A stretch of 64,000 nucleotides of DNA from Novosphingobium sp. 9 (GCF_025340265.1 NZ_CP022708.1:643501-707500); one strand, 5' to 3'. Shown: positions 1-9,753, counted from the stretch's first letter. Translations and numbers: made by a program. Notes: generated from the sequence alone by a model not told the origin.

Positions 1-1
1 T

Positions 2-274
2 GAACTCGTCGACAAGTTGTGGCATCCGTTCTCGTACCTGTTGTTTCCGATGTCCGGCGCGGCGTTCATGGTCGATGCCTTGCCCAAGGTCGCACAGGAT
101 TACGTTCTGTATGTGCCAATGGTCCATGGGACTGAAATCGTACGCGAAGGTTATTTCGGGATGCGTGCCCATGCGCACTACGATCTGGCCTATGTCATCC
201 CTTTCAGTCTGGTGCTGACGCTGACCGGGCTGCTGGCTGTGCGCTGGGTGTCGGGCAGGGTGGTTCCCGAATGA
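2..274 (+). CDS. Capsule polysaccharide ABC exporter permease, KpsM-like (C-terminal part)
   Basis: Only the last 90 codons are present; the reading frame is open through the left edge. The residues show a hydrophobic ABC-2 type permease end: an aromatic membrane stretch near PFSYLLFPMSG, a loop with PMVHGTEIVREGYFG, and a last membrane segment (IPFSLVLTLTGLLAV) before the stop. The P-x-V-H-x-x-E element is typical of KpsM/BexB/CtrC inner-membrane subunits that export lipid-linked capsule polysaccharide. The stop codon overlaps the start of the ATPase gene (ATGA), so the two subunits are translationally coupled. Family assignment is good; substrate unknown. Confidence 0.8.
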   Translation, partial: ELVDKLWHPFSYLLFPMSGAAFMVDALPKVAQDYVLYVPMVHGTEIVREGYFGMRAHAHYDLAYVIPFSLVLTLTGLLAVRWVSGRVVPE

Positions 275-1791
275 TCCGCCTTACCGATGTGCGCAAGGTG
301 TACCGGACCCGGTTCGGACAGAACGTTGTGCTCGATAATATCGGCTTCGAAATGCACAAGGGCGAGCGCCTTGGCGTGCTGGGCCGGAATGGTGCCGGCA
401 AGTCGACGATGCTGCGCCTGATCAGTGGCGCCGAGAAGCCTACGGCCGGGCGGATCGAGCGGACGATGTCGGTGTCCTGGCCGCTGGCTTTCGGCGGCGC
501 CTTCCAGACGATGCTGACGGGCGTCGACAACATTCGCTTTATCAGCCACATCTATGCGCAGGACTTTGAACGCAATCTGGCATTCGTGCAGGATTTTTCG
601 GAGCTGGGCGCCTATCTGCGCGAACCGGTGCGGACCTATTCCTCCGGTATGCGTGCGCGTCTTGCCTTTGCCATTTCGATGATCATCGAGTTCGACTGTT
701 TCCTGATCGACGAAATCGGCGCGGTGGGCGATGCGCGGTTCCACGACCGCTGCAATCAGGAATTGTTTGGCAAGCGGGGCGACCGCGCGATGATCATCAT
801 CTCGCACGATGCCGCTTACGTGCGTGACCATTGCAACCGCTTTGCCGTGCTGCATGGCGGACGGCTGGACCTATATGACGACTTCGAGGACGCCTACAGC
901 GATTTTCGCGAAAAGATCGGCCTGTCCAACCGGGCGCCGCGTCCTGCGCCCGCAGGAATGTCTCCGGCAGACATGGAGGCCGTCACCAGCACGGACCCGG
1001 TCAAGAGCCTTGCCATCACGCCCAATCGCAATGCGATGATCGAAGTGGCGCAGCATCGCGCGCTGCAGGACGATCGTTTCCGCGCGCTGGTCATGGAAGG
1101 CGACTGGCGCCGCGACGCCAAGGCGTGGGAAGAAGCGGACGAGCGTTATGCCGCGGGCCTGACGCTCCACCCCTACCAACGTTCCTACTGGGTGCAACTC
1201 GGCCACGTCAGCAAGGAGCGCGATCTGTTCGAACGGGCGGAGATCGCCTATCGCACCGCCTGCGCGCTGGGAGAGCCGGTGCAGGATGTCGAAGAGCATC
1301 TTGCCTTCGTTGTCGCGCGTCAGGGCATGGATCTCGATGCCTGTCCGCCCGGCCGCTATCGCAAGGGCGATGTGCCAAGGCAGGCACCTGGTCGGCCTGA
1401 CCTCGAACTGTTTGCCCGGATAGCGTGGCATCTCTCGCCGATCGGCGACGAAGATGCTGCGCGTCTATTGCGGGATCATCCCACGCTCGATCATCTGCTG
1501 GCGGCGATGGTGCGAGACCCGCGTTTCCAGCAGGCCAACGGACCTGTGATGGAGGAACGACCCGATACTGGCGAGGCTGCCGTTCGTGATCCGGCCGATG
1601 TCGACTGGATTCGCGCGATCTGCGTGATTGCGCTGGCGACAACAGATGCAGAACGCATGGCGCAGGTCGCGGCAGGCATTTCCGGCATGCAGGACGCCTG
1701 GCGGCGGCTGACGGCGGCCGGTGCCTTCGAGGACTGGCCTTTCACCCAGATGGCGGTGCGACAGACAAGATTGCCGGAACCCCTTACATGA
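271..1791 (+). CDS. Polysaccharide export ABC ATPase, KpsT-like, with extra C-terminal domain
   Basis: Residues 1-220 form a KpsT-type nucleotide-binding domain: Walker A GRNGAGKST at 38-46, short signature YSSGM at 123-127, Walker B at 142-148 (FDCFLIDE) and H-loop His179. This would power capsule export with the upstream permease. KpsT/BexA proteins are usually about 215-220 residues; this one is 506. The extra 285 residues contain TPR-like helical segments (around 290-350, with W-Y-A-G-L-x-L-x-P spacing) and no transmembrane helix. Such a tail may recruit a synthesis enzyme or sense chain status; that is inference. Start overlaps the permease stop; the next gene starts within this gene's stop region. 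Confidence 0.88.
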   Translation: MIRLTDVRKVYRTRFGQNVVLDNIGFEMHKGERLGVLGRNGAGKSTMLRLISGAEKPTAGRIERTMSVSWPLAFGGAFQTMLTGVDNIRFISHIYAQDFERNLAFVQDFSELGAYLREPVRTYSSGMRARLAFAISMIIEFDCFLIDEIGAVGDARFHDRCNQELFGKRGDRAMIIISHDAAYVRDHCNRFAVLHGGRLDLYDDFEDAYSDFREKIGLSNRAPRPAPAGMSPADMEAVTSTDPVKSLAITPNRNAMIEVAQHRALQDDRFRALVMEGDWRRDAKAWEEADERYAAGLTLHPYQRSYWVQLGHVSKERDLFERAEIAYRTACALGEPVQDVEEHLAFVVARQGMDLDACPPGRYRKGDVPRQAPGRPDLELFARIAWHLSPIGDEDAARLLRDHPTLDHLLAAMVRDPRFQQANGPVMEERPDTGEAAVRDPADVDWIRAICVIALATTDAERMAQVAAGISGMQDAWRRLTAAGAFEDWPFTQMAVRQTRLPEPLT

Positions 1792-3094
1792 CTGCAACTA
1801 ACCGGACCATTCTGATCGACGGCTACAACCTGAGCCTTCAGAAGGGGACAGGCGTGGCCACATATGCCCGCAATCTGAGCAAGGAGATCGGCGCGATCGG
1901 CCATGACGTGGCCGTGCTGTACGGCAGCCGCTCCAGCATGTCGCGCGATGCGCTGCTGCGTGAGGTGTCGTTCTTCGATACCGATGCGCACAGGCAGCCG
2001 GGCAAGCTGGGGAACGTCCTTCAGCAATGCTATCACGCCGTGAAGCGTCCGTTCGGGCAGACCGCGCAGACCGTTCCGGTAACGGGCAAGGTGGTTACGC
2101 GCGCCTTCTCATCGAAACTGCCGCACTTCGATCGGATGTTCAATGCGCCCGATGTGTTCCGAAGGGCGCAGAGCGGCTTCAAATTGTGGGGTAAGCTGGC
2201 GTCGGTGACGCCGCCGGAAATGCCGGATCTGGCGCACTGGACCTATCCGCTGCCCATTCGCGTGCCGGGCCGCCCAAACCTCTATACGCTGCACGATATG
2301 GTGCCGCTGCGCCTGCCTTACACCACGCTGGACAACAAGCGGGCGTACCTGAAGCTGATCCGCGAGCTGGACCGCACCGCCGATCATTTCGTTACCGTAT
2401 CGGAATGCTCCAAGCGCGATCTTGTGGAGGTGGCAGGCATTGCCCCGAGCGCATCACCAATACCTACCAATCGGTCGATATCCCTGCTTCGCTGCGTGAC
2501 AAGCCGGATGAACAGGTTGCCCGTGAGGTGGAAGGATACGCCAACCTCGGGTACAAGGATTACCTGCTGTTCTGGGGCTCGATCGAACCCAAGAAGAATA
2601 TTGGCCGCCTCCTGGAAGCCTATCTGGCCAGCCAGGTCGATGTACCGCTGTTGATCATAGGTGCGCAGGCCTGGAAATCCGAGCAGGAGCTTAAAGTTCT
2701 TCAGCAGGAGGGCGAAGTGGGCAAGAAGGCCCGCAAGCGCGTGGTGCAATTGCCCTATGTCCCCTTCTCCATGCTTGTCACCCTGATCCGTGGTGCGCGT
2801 GGCGTTCTGTTCCCCTCGCTTTACGAAGGCTTTGGCCTGCCCGCGCTGGAAGCGATGGTGCTGGGGACGCCCGTGCTATGTTCGAATACGGCCTCGTTGC
2901 CGGAAATCGTTGGCGATGCCGCACTAACCGTGGATCCTTATGACCCGACTGCGATCTGCAGTGGTATCCGCACCTTGTGCGGCGATGCGGATCTGCGGGC
3001 TGAGCTTAGCCGTAAAGGTCTGGCGCAGGCCGAGTTGTTCTCGCCCGAGGCCTATCGCGCCCGTCTCGATGAAATGTACCGGAGGTTTCTGTGA
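1788..3094 (+). CDS. GT4-family glycosyltransferase (one-base frameshift near 2447)
   Basis: Two overlapping frames together make one glycosyltransferase of about 435 residues. The first part has the N-terminal Rossmann half (LIDGYNLSLQKGTGVATYAR) and the linker YTLHDMVPLRLP; the second has the GT4 C-terminal half with FWGSIEPKKNIGRLLEAY and the donor-site SLYEGFGLPALEAM (E-x7-E). The frame changes at 2445-2449: restoring one G after 2447 joins APERITNTYQSVDIP smoothly. It overlaps the ATPase gene by 4 bp and is followed by the export lipoprotein, so it should add a sugar to the exported capsule polymer. I believe the break is a sequencing error; if real, the gene is dead. Confidence 0.8.
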
Positions 3095-4278
3095 TACCCG
3101 TTGCCAAGTCCCGCCGTGCGGCGTCCCTGATGATCGGGCGTCAGGTCGCCATGGCCCTGTGTCTAGCGGCTTTGGCCGGTTGCGTCGGTTTCGGCCGGTC
3201 CGGGCCGACGACCGGGGCGGTAAAGGCTGCCGGTCAGCAGTCTTACGCCAGCGGAGACATCCAGATCATCAACCTCAGCGATGATGCGATCGCGCGTATG
3301 CAGCATTATGCGCAGTCGCAGCACTTTTCCGACATCTTCGGCAAGGGGGTGCCGGTCGGGACGGTGATCGGCACAGGCGATGTCCTCGACATCGGCGTAT
3401 GGGAGGCACCGCCTGCCGTACTGTTCGGCAGTGCGCACGTGGAAACGGGCATGTCGGTCTCGCAAGGCGCTACGATCCCGCAGCAGGTGGTCGGCGAGGA
3501 TGGCACCATAACCGTGCCCTTCGTCGGTCAGGTCGCGGTGGCCGGCCGCACGCCGGAACAGGTGGAGCATACGATTGTTTCGCGGTTGGCCGGAAAGGCC
3601 CATGATCCGCAAGTGGTCGTGCGCATCGTGTCAAATGAGGCGCAGACCGCGACGATCCTGGGCGAGGTCGGCGTCAGCAAGCGCGTTCCCCTGACCGCAC
3701 GCGGCGAACGTCTGCTGGATATTGTCGCCAGCACCGGAGGGCCCCGTCAACCGGTAGGCAAGACCACCATCCAGATCGCGCGCGACGGCAAGGTGGCGCG
3801 AATGCCGCTGGAAGCGATCATCCGCGACCCTTCCCAGAACATCATCATTCAGCCCAATGATGTTATTACCGCGATGTTCCAGCCTTACAGCTTCACCGCG
3901 CTGGGGGCGGTCGCAAAGAGTTCCGAAGTGCCGTTCGAAGGCGGCGGTCTGACGCTTGCCCAGGCGTTGGGCCGGGTCGGCGGCCTGGTCGACCAGCAGG
4001 CCAATGTGCATGGCGTCTTCATTTTCCGGCTGGAGGATCCGGCGGCGCTCGATCCGGCTGTCGCACAAAGCGCGAAACGCACGCGTGAGGGCAAGATTCC
4101 GGTCATCTACCGCCTCGACATGGGGCAGGCGCGCAGCCTGTTCCTGGCGCAGGATTTCACCATTCAGGATCACGACGTCATCTTCGTATCGAATGCTCCG
4201 GCGGTGGACCTGCAGAAGTTCATCAATACGGTGTCGAGTGCCGCCTTCTCGGTCGTTGCGGTGACAAACGCGAATTAA
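3091..4278 (+). CDS. Polysaccharide export outer-membrane lipoprotein, Wza/KpsD-like
   Basis: 395 residues, GTG start at 3091 preceded by GGAGG at 3081-3085 and overlapping the glycosyltransferase stop. The N-terminus is a lipoprotein signal (hydrophobic stretch then LAGC). It is followed by a Poly_export domain (GTVIGTGDVLDIGVWEAPP; DGTITVPFVGQV) and SLBB-type segments (TILGEVGVSKRVPLTARGERLLDIVASTGG, split here by description only). Proteins of this class form the outer-membrane channel for capsule polysaccharide. It closes the operon. An unrelated, shorter Wza-like gene lies at 56 kb, so this strain appears to run two export channels. Confidence 0.88.
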   Translation: MIPVAKSRRAASLMIGRQVAMALCLAALAGCVGFGRSGPTTGAVKAAGQQSYASGDIQIINLSDDAIARMQHYAQSQHFSDIFGKGVPVGTVIGTGDVLDIGVWEAPPAVLFGSAHVETGMSVSQGATIPQQVVGEDGTITVPFVGQVAVAGRTPEQVEHTIVSRLAGKAHDPQVVVRIVSNEAQTATILGEVGVSKRVPLTARGERLLDIVASTGGPRQPVGKTTIQIARDGKVARMPLEAIIRDPSQNIIIQPNDVITAMFQPYSFTALGAVAKSSEVPFEGGGLTLAQALGRVGGLVDQQANVHGVFIFRLEDPAALDPAVAQSAKRTREGKIPVIYRLDMGQARSLFLAQDFTIQDHDVIFVSNAPAVDLQKFINTVSSAAFSVVAVTNAN

Positions 4279-4584
4279 TCCTGAACTCGCATCGTAGGGG
4301 CATAATACCGGGTGCGGCCAGAGAGTGGCCGGGTTCCATCGGGTGTCGTCAAGGCATCCGATGGCCGGGGCCGTATGGCTGTGTGAAAATCGTATTTGCC
4401 GCAGATCACGCCCTTTTTGCGAGCGCGAATGGCTTGCTGCGAGGCACTTAGCGTAGACAGGCCGGGGCTGCGGAGTGCGTCATCGCCGTGACTCTGCGCA
4501 GCATTGAACTGGCACGCGTTTGCGCCTAGTCCTGCTGATTGGAAATTGAATTTGCATGGTACAATGCGGGTGAAGGATTGAAAG
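4279..4584. other. Intergenic region with hairpin and regulator promoter
   Basis: About 300 bp without a gene. A stem-loop lies at 4336-4364 (CCATCGGGTG, 9-nt loop, CATCCGATGG; one G-T pair) flanked by GGCC on both sides. It probably ends the export operon, although no T-run follows. The last 50 bp before the regulator are AT-rich and hold TTGCAT and AATGC half-sites (4552-4567) resembling elements seen before other genes of the catabolic island. A tract TACAAT at 4560-4565 could be a -10 box; no clear -35 box at standard spacing. Confidence 0.4.
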
Positions 4585-5262
4585 ATGGCAGGTGCAGATA
4601 ACCTTGAAGCGCGCGAGCGCGATGCCCTGCTGCATTCGCACCTCTCTCCGGATGAGGCTGCCGTTGAATTTCATGAGTTCGAGTTTGCGCTTCATCATAT
4701 CTCTGAAGCATTCTCGCGCTGGTCATCTGCGGTCCACGAGTTTGTCAGCGGCGAATATCTGGCGCAGTCTGACGTGTCGGTGCTGCAACTGATCCGTATG
4801 AACGAAGAGCCCAAGAGCGCTGCCGACATCGGGCGCTATCTCAATCGCGATGACAGCTCGAATATCCTTTATGGATTGCGGAAGCTCGAAAAGGCAGGGC
4901 TGATCGAAAAAGGAGCCGGACCGCTGCGCCAGACCACCTATCAGGTGACGGCGCGAGGGATGGAAATTACCGACAGGTACGCCAAGGTTCGTAAAGACGT
5001 TCTGCTCGATGCCCTGGGATCGAGCCTCCAGAGTGAAGGCGAACTCGCGGCAGCCATCAAGACGATGTGGCGGATTTGCGGTTTCTACGAGCAGGGAACG
5101 AGATCCATTTCCGTCATGCGGGTGCTGCAGGGCGATCGCCCGAGCGACCGCGCAGGCGATTCCCGCGAAGTTGTTTCCCCGCAGGCAGAAGCGCCCAAGG
5201 TCATGCGCAAGCCAAGGGCGGCGGCCAAGGCGGCGTCTGCCAATGCTCGCAAGGCGGGGTGA
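4585..5262 (+). CDS. MarR-like winged-helix transcriptional regulator
   Basis: 225 residues, ATG with GAAGGA upstream. The middle (about residues 50-130) is a winged-helix domain: a recognition-helix region SAADIGRYLNRDDSSNILYG followed by LRKLEKAGLIEKG and the wing Y-x-V-T-x-x-G. The order fits the MarR-related family COG5631. The C-terminus is a low-complexity Lys/Ala-rich basic tail (about residues 195-225). It is the first gene of the catabolic island, transcribed with the amidase, and is the best local candidate for binding the TGCAAT-type elements before the island promoters. No effector is evident. Confidence 0.75.
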   Translation: MAGADNLEARERDALLHSHLSPDEAAVEFHEFEFALHHISEAFSRWSSAVHEFVSGEYLAQSDVSVLQLIRMNEEPKSAADIGRYLNRDDSSNILYGLRKLEKAGLIEKGAGPLRQTTYQVTARGMEITDRYAKVRKDVLLDALGSSLQSEGELAAAIKTMWRICGFYEQGTRSISVMRVLQGDRPSDRAGDSREVVSPQAEAPKVMRKPRAAAKAASANARKAG

Positions 5263-5481
5263 ACGATTACACTTGTATGGAGCAAGGGCCTCAGGTGTTA
5301 TCAGGGCTTCACGAGCTTGCGTAAATATGCCGTGCAAAGTGCAAGTTTGAATCTTCATTAAATTCATATTGACGCCAGCGCGATATTCCTCCGAGAATGC
5401 TGTCTGCGTCCGGCATGGCCGCATTTTGTCGTGCGGAACGAGGCGGGCTCTACCGACTGCATGATGCTGGAGGAGTTGCAT

Positions 5482-6954
5482 TTGACCGATCGTCTCTCTG
5501 TCGCCGAGGCCAGTTCCGGCGATCTGTCGTTGTTGCCTGCGGTGGATCAGGCGGACCTGATCCGCACGCGTGCCGTTTCGCCGGTCGAAGTCATGGAGGC
5601 GGTGCTCGCGCGCGCCGAGGCACTCGAACCCGTCCTGCATGCGTTTTGTCATCTCGACACTGCACGCGCGCGGGCAGCGGCGCTGGCTGCCGAGGACGCT
5701 GTCCGGCGCGGCGAGCCGCTGGGGCCGCTGCATGGTGTGCCGATTTCCATCAAGGATCTGATCTGTACCGCCGACATGCCGACGGTAAGCGGTTCGCGGG
5801 CCTACGCCGGCTTTGTGCCGGATGCCGATGATGTGTGTGTCGAACGTGTGCGCAAAGCCGGGGCTATCGTGATCGGCAAAACGAATACGCCGGAGTTCGG
5901 CTATGCCGGTGCCGGCAAGAACGCGGTATTTCCCACGACAGTAAACCCTTGGGATGTAACAAAGACGCCGGGCGGTTCCAGTGCAGGCAGCGCAGCGGCC
6001 GTGGCAGCGGGAATCGGCTCGCTGTCGATCGGCAGCGATGGCGGCGGTTCGATTCGCGGCCCGGCAAGCTATTGCGGGCTATTCGGTTTCAAGCCTTCGT
6101 TCGGCCGGGTGCCGGCATGGCCGGGCTGTCGCGATCCGCGCCATCCGGGGATCAGCAGCTGGGAAAGCGTTGAGCATATCGGTCCGCTGACCCGGACCGT
6201 GGAGGATGCGGCACTGCTGATGTCGGTCATCGCGGGGGCGGACGGACGCGACTGGCATTCGCTGCCGGCGGGGGATGTCGACTGGCTTGAAGCGCCGCGG
6301 CGGCCGCTCGGCAAGCTGCGTATCGCCTATACTCCCGATTTCGGGTTCTCCGTGGTGGACCCCGAGGTCGTCGCGATCACGCGCGATGCGGCGCAGGCAC
6401 TGGCCGGCGAACTGGGCGCCGAACTTGTGGAAGATACGCCACCGTTCAAGGATATGTTCGACCTTTTCCTCACGATCATCATGCGTGACAGTGATTTGCG
6501 CGGGATGAGGGACCTTCTGGAAGCCGGTCTGATCGAACTGCCGGGCCTTGTCATGATGCTGGAGCGTAAGTGGAGTGCAGAAGAGTTCACGGACGCGGCG
6601 ATGGGGCGTCAGCGCGTTTGCAATCAGTTGGCCAGCTTCATGCAGGAGTATGATCTGTTGCTGACCCCCACGGTATCGTCTCCGCCTTTCGATATGGCGC
6701 ATTTCAATCCCGATGCTATCGGGGACGTGCCTGTCGAGCAGGCAAACGCGTCGCCGTTTACCTACCCCTTCAACTGGAGTGGGCAACCCGCCGCCAGCGT
6801 GCCTGCAGGTTTTACCGCTTCGGGCCTGCCGGTGGGTTTGCAGATCGTGGGGCGGCATCTTGCAGATGGCGCCGTGTTGGGGACCTCCGCGGCCTTCGAG
6901 CGGGCGCGTCCCTGGGCGCATCTATGGCCTGAGCTGGTGCTCAAGTGTTCCTGA
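5482..6954 (+). CDS. Amidase signature family hydrolase
   Basis: 490 residues from a TTG at 5482 that has GGAGGAG seven bases upstream; an ATG pair at 5461-5466 and a GTG at 5431 are in-frame alternatives without a good ribosome site. The Ser-cisSer-Lys triad of the amidase signature family is complete: Lys in PISIKDL, the signature GGSSAGSAAAVAAG, and DGGGSIRGPAS. Such enzymes hydrolyse carboxamides, anilides or carbamates. The C-terminal half has the usual NWSGQPAASVPAGF segment. It lies directly downstream of the MarR-like regulator (about 220 bp). The substrate cannot be read from sequence; an amide intermediate of the island's pathway is likely. Confidence 0.87.
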   Translation: MTDRLSVAEASSGDLSLLPAVDQADLIRTRAVSPVEVMEAVLARAEALEPVLHAFCHLDTARARAAALAAEDAVRRGEPLGPLHGVPISIKDLICTADMPTVSGSRAYAGFVPDADDVCVERVRKAGAIVIGKTNTPEFGYAGAGKNAVFPTTVNPWDVTKTPGGSSAGSAAAVAAGIGSLSIGSDGGGSIRGPASYCGLFGFKPSFGRVPAWPGCRDPRHPGISSWESVEHIGPLTRTVEDAALLMSVIAGADGRDWHSLPAGDVDWLEAPRRPLGKLRIAYTPDFGFSVVDPEVVAITRDAAQALAGELGAELVEDTPPFKDMFDLFLTIIMRDSDLRGMRDLLEAGLIELPGLVMMLERKWSAEEFTDAAMGRQRVCNQLASFMQEYDLLLTPTVSSPPFDMAHFNPDAIGDVPVEQANASPFTYPFNWSGQPAASVPAGFTASGLPVGLQIVGRHLADGAVLGTSAAFERARPWAHLWPELVLKCS

Positions 6955-7102
6955 ACGCGGCCTCTCGATGGATTCTTAGCGTCGGCAGTCCCGTTTTTTG
7001 ATTGACGACGCACGTCGGCAGAAACCGCGTGCGCTACCGTGCTGAATCGTGAAACCTCCTTGGTGCGAGGTGAGTGAGGCAGACGTTTTTCGCTTTCCTG
7101 CT

Positions 7103-7120
7103 TGCGATGAAAATGCATAT
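7103..7120 (+). promoter_or_regulatory. Degenerate copy of the TGCAAT/TGCATT element
   Basis: The segment reads TGCGATGAAAATGCATAT. It matches the 18-bp element before the two Rieske oxygenase genes with one substitution and one base fewer in the A-rich centre, and is followed by TTGAATTTG, as in front of the oxygenase at 12202. Inferred regulator site for the TonB receptor gene. Confidence 0.35.
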
Positions 7121-7132
7121 TGAATTTGAAAA

Positions 7133-7153
7133 CACCATGCGAATCGCATGGTG
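7133..7153. promoter_or_regulatory. Perfect 10-bp palindrome, probable operator
   Basis: CACCATGCGA, a single central A, then TCGCATGGTG: ten perfectly paired bases on each side of position 7143. It lies 160 bp upstream of the TonB receptor start, just after an AT-rich stretch. Size and one-base centre fit a homodimeric regulator site better than a terminator, because a one-base loop cannot form a stable hairpin end. Confidence 0.55.
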
Positions 7154-7314
7154 AAAAAACAAAATATTCAGGGACTACTGAACGGCACGCGGTCAGACCG
7201 GTTACGGCTCTGGGACAAGACGGTGCAACTTGGGTATGGCGCGACGCGCCTGACGGGGATGACGCTGAAGCAAAGGTGGTGGATGCGCGCGCATCACAGC
7301 AGCGTGCCTGAACG

Positions 7315-9753
7315 ATGGGGATTGATGTGATCACGAGAGCTCGAATTCTGGCATCCACGGGTGTTTCCATGCTGGCCCTTCTGGCAGCAGGACTGCCGGT
7401 TGCCGCATACGCCAGCGATGCGGACACGACGACTGACGCCGCAACGGCAGCAGCCGGTGCCGCCGCATCTTCCGCCCCTGCCGGAGAGATCATCGTTTCG
7501 GCCGAGCGCACGCATACCACGCTGCAAAAGGCAACGTTGTCGGTCACGGCCGTCAGCGCGGACACGCTGGCCAAGAACAACATCACGGAAATCGGTGGCC
7601 TGAACGGTCAGGTTCCGGGGCTTGTGGTGGCGAGTTCCAATGCCGGCGAGCGCAATATCGCCATTCGCGGTATCGGCCTTGGCACGCCGGAAAATCCGCA
7701 GACCCAATCCGGCGTGTCCTACCACATCGATGGCGTCTACATTTTCAATTCGATCGCCGCGAACGCCGCGTTCATCGACGTTGGCCAGGTCGAGGTCCTG
7801 CGTGGCCCGCAAGGTACGATGTACGGTCAGGGTTCCACGGGCGGCACCATCAACGTGGTGTCGAACCAGCCGACGACGGATGCGGTTTCCGGTTCAGCCG
7901 ATGTCGGCTACGGCAACTACAACTACATCAAGTCCGACGCCATGCTCAACGTGCCGATTACGGACACGCTGGCGGTGCGCGGTGCCGTGTCCTACGAAAA
8001 GCACGATGGTTACGCCCACGCGACGCAGGTGCCCGGCAATTCGAGCTATTCTCTGAGCAATGCCAATCATCTGACGGGCAAGGCTTCGATCAAGTGGACG
8101 CCGACCAGTGACGTCAGCGTCCTGCTGAGCACGATCCAGTATCGCGGTAACGATCACGCGCCGGAGCAGAAGAACGTCCTCGATCCCGATCCCGATGCCC
8201 GCGAGGTGACGCAGGATTATCCCGGTCGAAACTATGTTCGTACACAGCTCTATTACGGCGTGATCAAGTACAACATGCCCGGCGTTACGTTCACGTCGAC
8301 GACCAGCTACCAGAAGCTGAAGTCCAACCAGTCGTGGGACGGGGATGGTCTGGACGAGGAGCTTTATCTCGCGGATGCGGGCGCTGCGAGCGGCGGCGCC
8401 ACCTACGATCATATCGGCTTGTGGCAGCAGAAGGCGACCTCCTGGACTCAGGAGTACAATATCGCCTCCGACACCAAGGGGCCCTTCAAGTGGATTCTGG
8501 GCGGCGTCTATCTGCACTCGGTCAACAAGACGTACATCAACGAATTCAGTGGCAATCCGGATAGCGATGCCTACAACCCGCAGGCAACGGCGCTGCCTGC
8601 CGATACCGCATGGGACGATCCTGCCGTCCAGACGGTTTACTATGGCGAGAATTCGCAGGTCACGCGTGAGTCCTATGCCTTTTACGGTCAGGGTACTTAC
8701 AAGCTGACGGACCTGCTCTCGTTCACCGCCGGTGTGCGCTACAACCATGACAAGTACAGCGGCATGAGCGACACGCTTAACGGCGGTGCTACCGATCAGA
8801 CCTCGGGTGCCTATCTCCAGCCCGCGCCAACGGTCACGCATGGTGGTGGCCAGATGACTTGGAAGGCCGCGCTGGATTATCAGATCACGCCCGAAAACAT
8901 GGTCTACGTCAGCTACACGCGCGGTTACAAGCCAGGTGGCGTCAACAGCAATGCAGCGGTCAACGGTTCTTACGTAACACTTGGCAATCCCGACGGCGTA
9001 CAGGGCACGATCAAGAACGAAGTGGTCGACAGCTTCGAAATCGGCTCCAAGAACCGCTTCTTCGGCAACAAGCTGACGCTCAATGCCTCCGCGTTCTACT
9101 ACCTCTACAAGAACATGCAGTTCATCAACGATGATCCGGTGTTGTTCGCCTATGGTATCAGCAATGTGCCGATGGCGCACATCTATGGCGCCGAGTTCGA
9201 GGCGAACTATGATGTCACGCCGCACCTCACGCTGAACGGCAATCTTGCGCTTGAGCACGGCACGTTCTCGGACAACTACGAGGCGTTGAGCGGCATTGCG
9301 TCCAGCGCTGCGCAGACCGCTGCGGGTTATGGCGGGACCTCCGGTTTCTACAGCAACTACTATGCCGCCTACCTGACGCGCCTCGGGGCATATCAGGACG
9401 TCAAGGGCAACGACGTGCCGACGATGCCGGCGGTCACAGGCAGCGGATCGGCCGAATGGAACGGCGATGTCGGCCCCGGACAGCTGTTGCTGCGCGCGCA
9501 GTATACCTACCGCGGCAAGTACAACTCCGACATCTTTGGGGAAATCAAGACCCCAAGCTACCAGACCGTCAACCTGTTCGCGCGCTATGCGTTGAAGGAT
9601 ACCGGTCTGTGGGTATCGGCAACCCTGACCAATCTCTTCAATGTCAACGGTATCTCGTCGCGCTTCACTGATCCTTACGGTGTGACGCACCAGACTTTCA
9701 GCACGTATATCCCGCCGCGCCAGTTCATCGCGACAATCGGCTTCAAGTTCTGA
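7315..9753 (+). CDS. TonB-dependent outer-membrane receptor
   Basis: 812 residues. Signal peptide ARILASTGVSMLALLAAG...AYAS, then a TonB-box-like GEIIVSAER, a plug domain (GLNGQVPGLVV, RNIAIRGIGLG, VEVLRGPQGTMYGQGSTGG) and a long beta-barrel ending in ATIGFKF with a terminal Phe. ATG at 7315 lacks a good ribosome site; a GTG at 7327 with GGGGA six bases upstream is a plausible true start. It would import a scarce or large substrate across the outer membrane using TonB energy. The location inside the oxygenase island suggests the pathway substrate rather than iron. Intact, unlike the third receptor in the window. Confidence 0.92.
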   Translation: MGIDVITRARILASTGVSMLALLAAGLPVAAYASDADTTTDAATAAAGAAASSAPAGEIIVSAERTHTTLQKATLSVTAVSADTLAKNNITEIGGLNGQVPGLVVASSNAGERNIAIRGIGLGTPENPQTQSGVSYHIDGVYIFNSIAANAAFIDVGQVEVLRGPQGTMYGQGSTGGTINVVSNQPTTDAVSGSADVGYGNYNYIKSDAMLNVPITDTLAVRGAVSYEKHDGYAHATQVPGNSSYSLSNANHLTGKASIKWTPTSDVSVLLSTIQYRGNDHAPEQKNVLDPDPDAREVTQDYPGRNYVRTQLYYGVIKYNMPGVTFTSTTSYQKLKSNQSWDGDGLDEELYLADAGAASGGATYDHIGLWQQKATSWTQEYNIASDTKGPFKWILGGVYLHSVNKTYINEFSGNPDSDAYNPQATALPADTAWDDPAVQTVYYGENSQVTRESYAFYGQGTYKLTDLLSFTAGVRYNHDKYSGMSDTLNGGATDQTSGAYLQPAPTVTHGGGQMTWKAALDYQITPENMVYVSYTRGYKPGGVNSNAAVNGSYVTLGNPDGVQGTIKNEVVDSFEIGSKNRFFGNKLTLNASAFYYLYKNMQFINDDPVLFAYGISNVPMAHIYGAEFEANYDVTPHLTLNGNLALEHGTFSDNYEALSGIASSAAQTAAGYGGTSGFYSNYYAAYLTRLGAYQDVKGNDVPTMPAVTGSGSAEWNGDVGPGQLLLRAQYTYRGKYNSDIFGEIKTPSYQTVNLFARYALKDTGLWVSATLTNLFNVNGISSRFTDPYGVTHQTFSTYIPPRQFIATIGFKF

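Larger units (their letters stand above)
6955..7314. other. Intergenic region carrying operator-like elements
   Basis: 360 bp between the amidase and the TonB receptor with no supported gene. It has a T-run (CCCGTTTTTTG near 6991-7001), which may end amidase transcription, and an AT-rich segment at 7103-7160 with two operator-like elements listed separately. Short open frames at 7120-7330 lack coding character and a ribosome site. Confidence 0.45.
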
